6,619 nucleotides of DNA. Origin: an uncultured Rubellimicrobium sp. (lineage in GTDB: Bacteria; Pseudomonadota; Alphaproteobacteria; Rhodobacterales; Rhodobacteraceae). Positions 5,980 through 6,619 of this stretch are shown piece after piece. How positions within the stretch are numbered: the stretch's first letter is position 1; every line of letters begins with the position of its first letter. A program made the position numbers and the translations under genes. The stretch lies in the NCBI GenBank assembly GCA_902805995.1, contig CADCUU010000124.1, positions 1 through 6,619 of the forward strand, given 5' to 3'. Under the pieces are notes generated by a model. It made no database searches. It saw only the letters and a program-made list of their open reading frames with translations, and was not told the DNA's origin.

Positions 5980-6619
5980 CTAACCCCCCGAACCCAGATA
6001 GGCCCGAAGCGCAGGGGGCGGATCGGAGAGGAGAGCGGCGGTGGGCTCGGGCGGGGCCGCACGCCCTTCGGCCACGACGATCACCGACTCGGACAGGACC
6101 CGCGCGTCCTCCGGGTCATGCGTCACCATCAGAAGCGTGGCGCCCTGGGTCCCGAGAACTTCGCGCGTAAGCTCCAGCATCTCGGCCTTAAGGGCGGGAC
6201 CCAACGCCGCGAAGGGCTCGTCCATCAGCACCAGCGGACGCTCCTGCAGCAGAAGCCGCGCGAGCGCCGCCCGGCCCTGCTGCCCCCCCGAAAGCTGCGA
6301 GGGCCCCCGTCCGCCCAAGCCCTCCAGCCCCACGCGGGCGAGCGCCGCCTCGGCTCGGGCGCGCTCCTCCGGTCCGGGACGCAAGGTCGGCCGCAAGGCC
6401 AGCGCCACGTTCTGGAGCGCCGTCAGATGCGGGAACAGGTTGTTGTCCTGAAACAGCATCCCCACTGGCCGCGCGCCCGGCGCAAGCGGCCAGAGGTCCC
6501 GCCCTTCCCAGAGAACATGCCCCGCGACCGGCGCGAGGAAGCCCGAGATAGCCGCCAGCAGAGTGGACTTGCCGCCCCCCGACGGCCCCATCACCGCGAC
6601 AGCCGATCCCCGCGGCACC
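5980..6619 (-). CDS. thiQ: Thiamine ABC transporter ATP-binding protein ThiQ, 5' partial
   Basis: Cytoplasmic ATPase that would power import of thiamine (and its phosphates) with the permease ThiP and binding protein ThiB, which are expected upstream on the minus strand outside the window. The frame is open to the edge, so the N-terminus (about 20-25 residues) is missing. Numbered from the GTG codon at 6618: Walker A GPSGGGKST at 11-19, Q-loop Q57 in MLFQDNNLFPHLTALQNV, signature LSGGQQ at 109-114, Walker B VLMDEP with E134, and H-loop H167 (VTHDPEDA). The RPVGMLFQDNNLF segment is typical of ThiQ, which separates it from spermidine, iron and sulfate transporter ATPases. The C-terminus is short, with no regulatory TOBE domain, as in ThiQ. 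The D-loop reads FAALGPAL, with Gly where Asp is usual. The TAG stop is followed by convergent intergenic DNA. Confidence 0.88.
   Translation of the reverse strand, partial: VPRGSAVAVMGPSGGGKSTLLAAISGFLAPVAGHVLWEGRDLWPLAPGARPVGMLFQDNNLFPHLTALQNVALALRPTLRPGPEERARAEAALARVGLEGLGGRGPSQLSGGQQGRAALARLLLQERPLVLMDEPFAALGPALKAEMLELTREVLGTQGATLLMVTHDPEDARVLSESVIVVAEGRAAPPEPTAALLSDPPPALRAYLGSGG

Noticed and set aside
1..6619. A defence system, CRISPR array, insertion sequence, prophage or integrated element.
   Set aside because: No repeats with spacers, transposase, integrase, terminal inverted repeats or tRNA attachment site were seen; all genes are ordinary chromosomal families with matching base composition.

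Overview
This window looks like a piece of chromosome from a high-GC alphaproteobacterium of the Rhodobacterales (Rhodobacter/Paracoccus/Roseobacter relatives). The strongest evidence is a complete fbcFBC-type cytochrome bc1 operon. Its cytochrome b carries all four heme histidines and the PEWY motif at the same residue numbers I recall for Rhodobacter sphaeroides. Codon third positions are overwhelmingly G/C, which opens many long spurious reading frames on the opposite strand. The genus cannot be fixed from the sequence alone.

Layout, left to right. (1) Bases 1-1216, plus: mtaB, a radical-SAM tRNA methylthiotransferase missing its N-terminus at the window edge. (2) 1278-1880, plus: a small glutathione S-transferase of the YibF-like type. 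(3) 1882-2484, minus: a secreted outer-membrane beta-barrel protein, convergent with the GST and separated from it by one base. (4) 2485-2841: a 357-base divergent intergenic region with a possible promoter for the barrel protein, a 20-bp imperfect palindrome, and two tandem stem-loops just before petA. (5) 2842-5674, plus: petA (Rieske iron-sulfur protein, TTG start), petB (cytochrome b) and petC (cytochrome c1), tightly spaced. (6) 5695-5728: a very strong intrinsic terminator closing the pet operon. (7) 5729-5979: about 250 bases with no gene I can support. (8) 5980-6619, minus: thiQ, the ATPase of a thiamine ABC importer, missing its N-terminus at the right edge.

How the genes work together: petA, petB and petC encode the three catalytic subunits of ubiquinol:cytochrome c oxidoreductase, which oxidises quinol in the membrane and reduces periplasmic cytochrome c while moving protons. 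One terminator and short gaps of 12 and 16 bases imply a single transcript. The flanking genes (tRNA modification, GST, outer-membrane protein, thiamine uptake) have no evident functional link to it and look like ordinary chromosomal neighbours.

I did not find a new biological system. The points worth a second look are small: the structured petA leader and upstream palindrome, a non-standard cd1-helix motif at the quinol-oxidising site of cytochrome b, a His-rich loop beside the heme ligand in cytochrome c1, the one-base gap between converging genes, and a Gly in place of Asp in the ThiQ D-loop.
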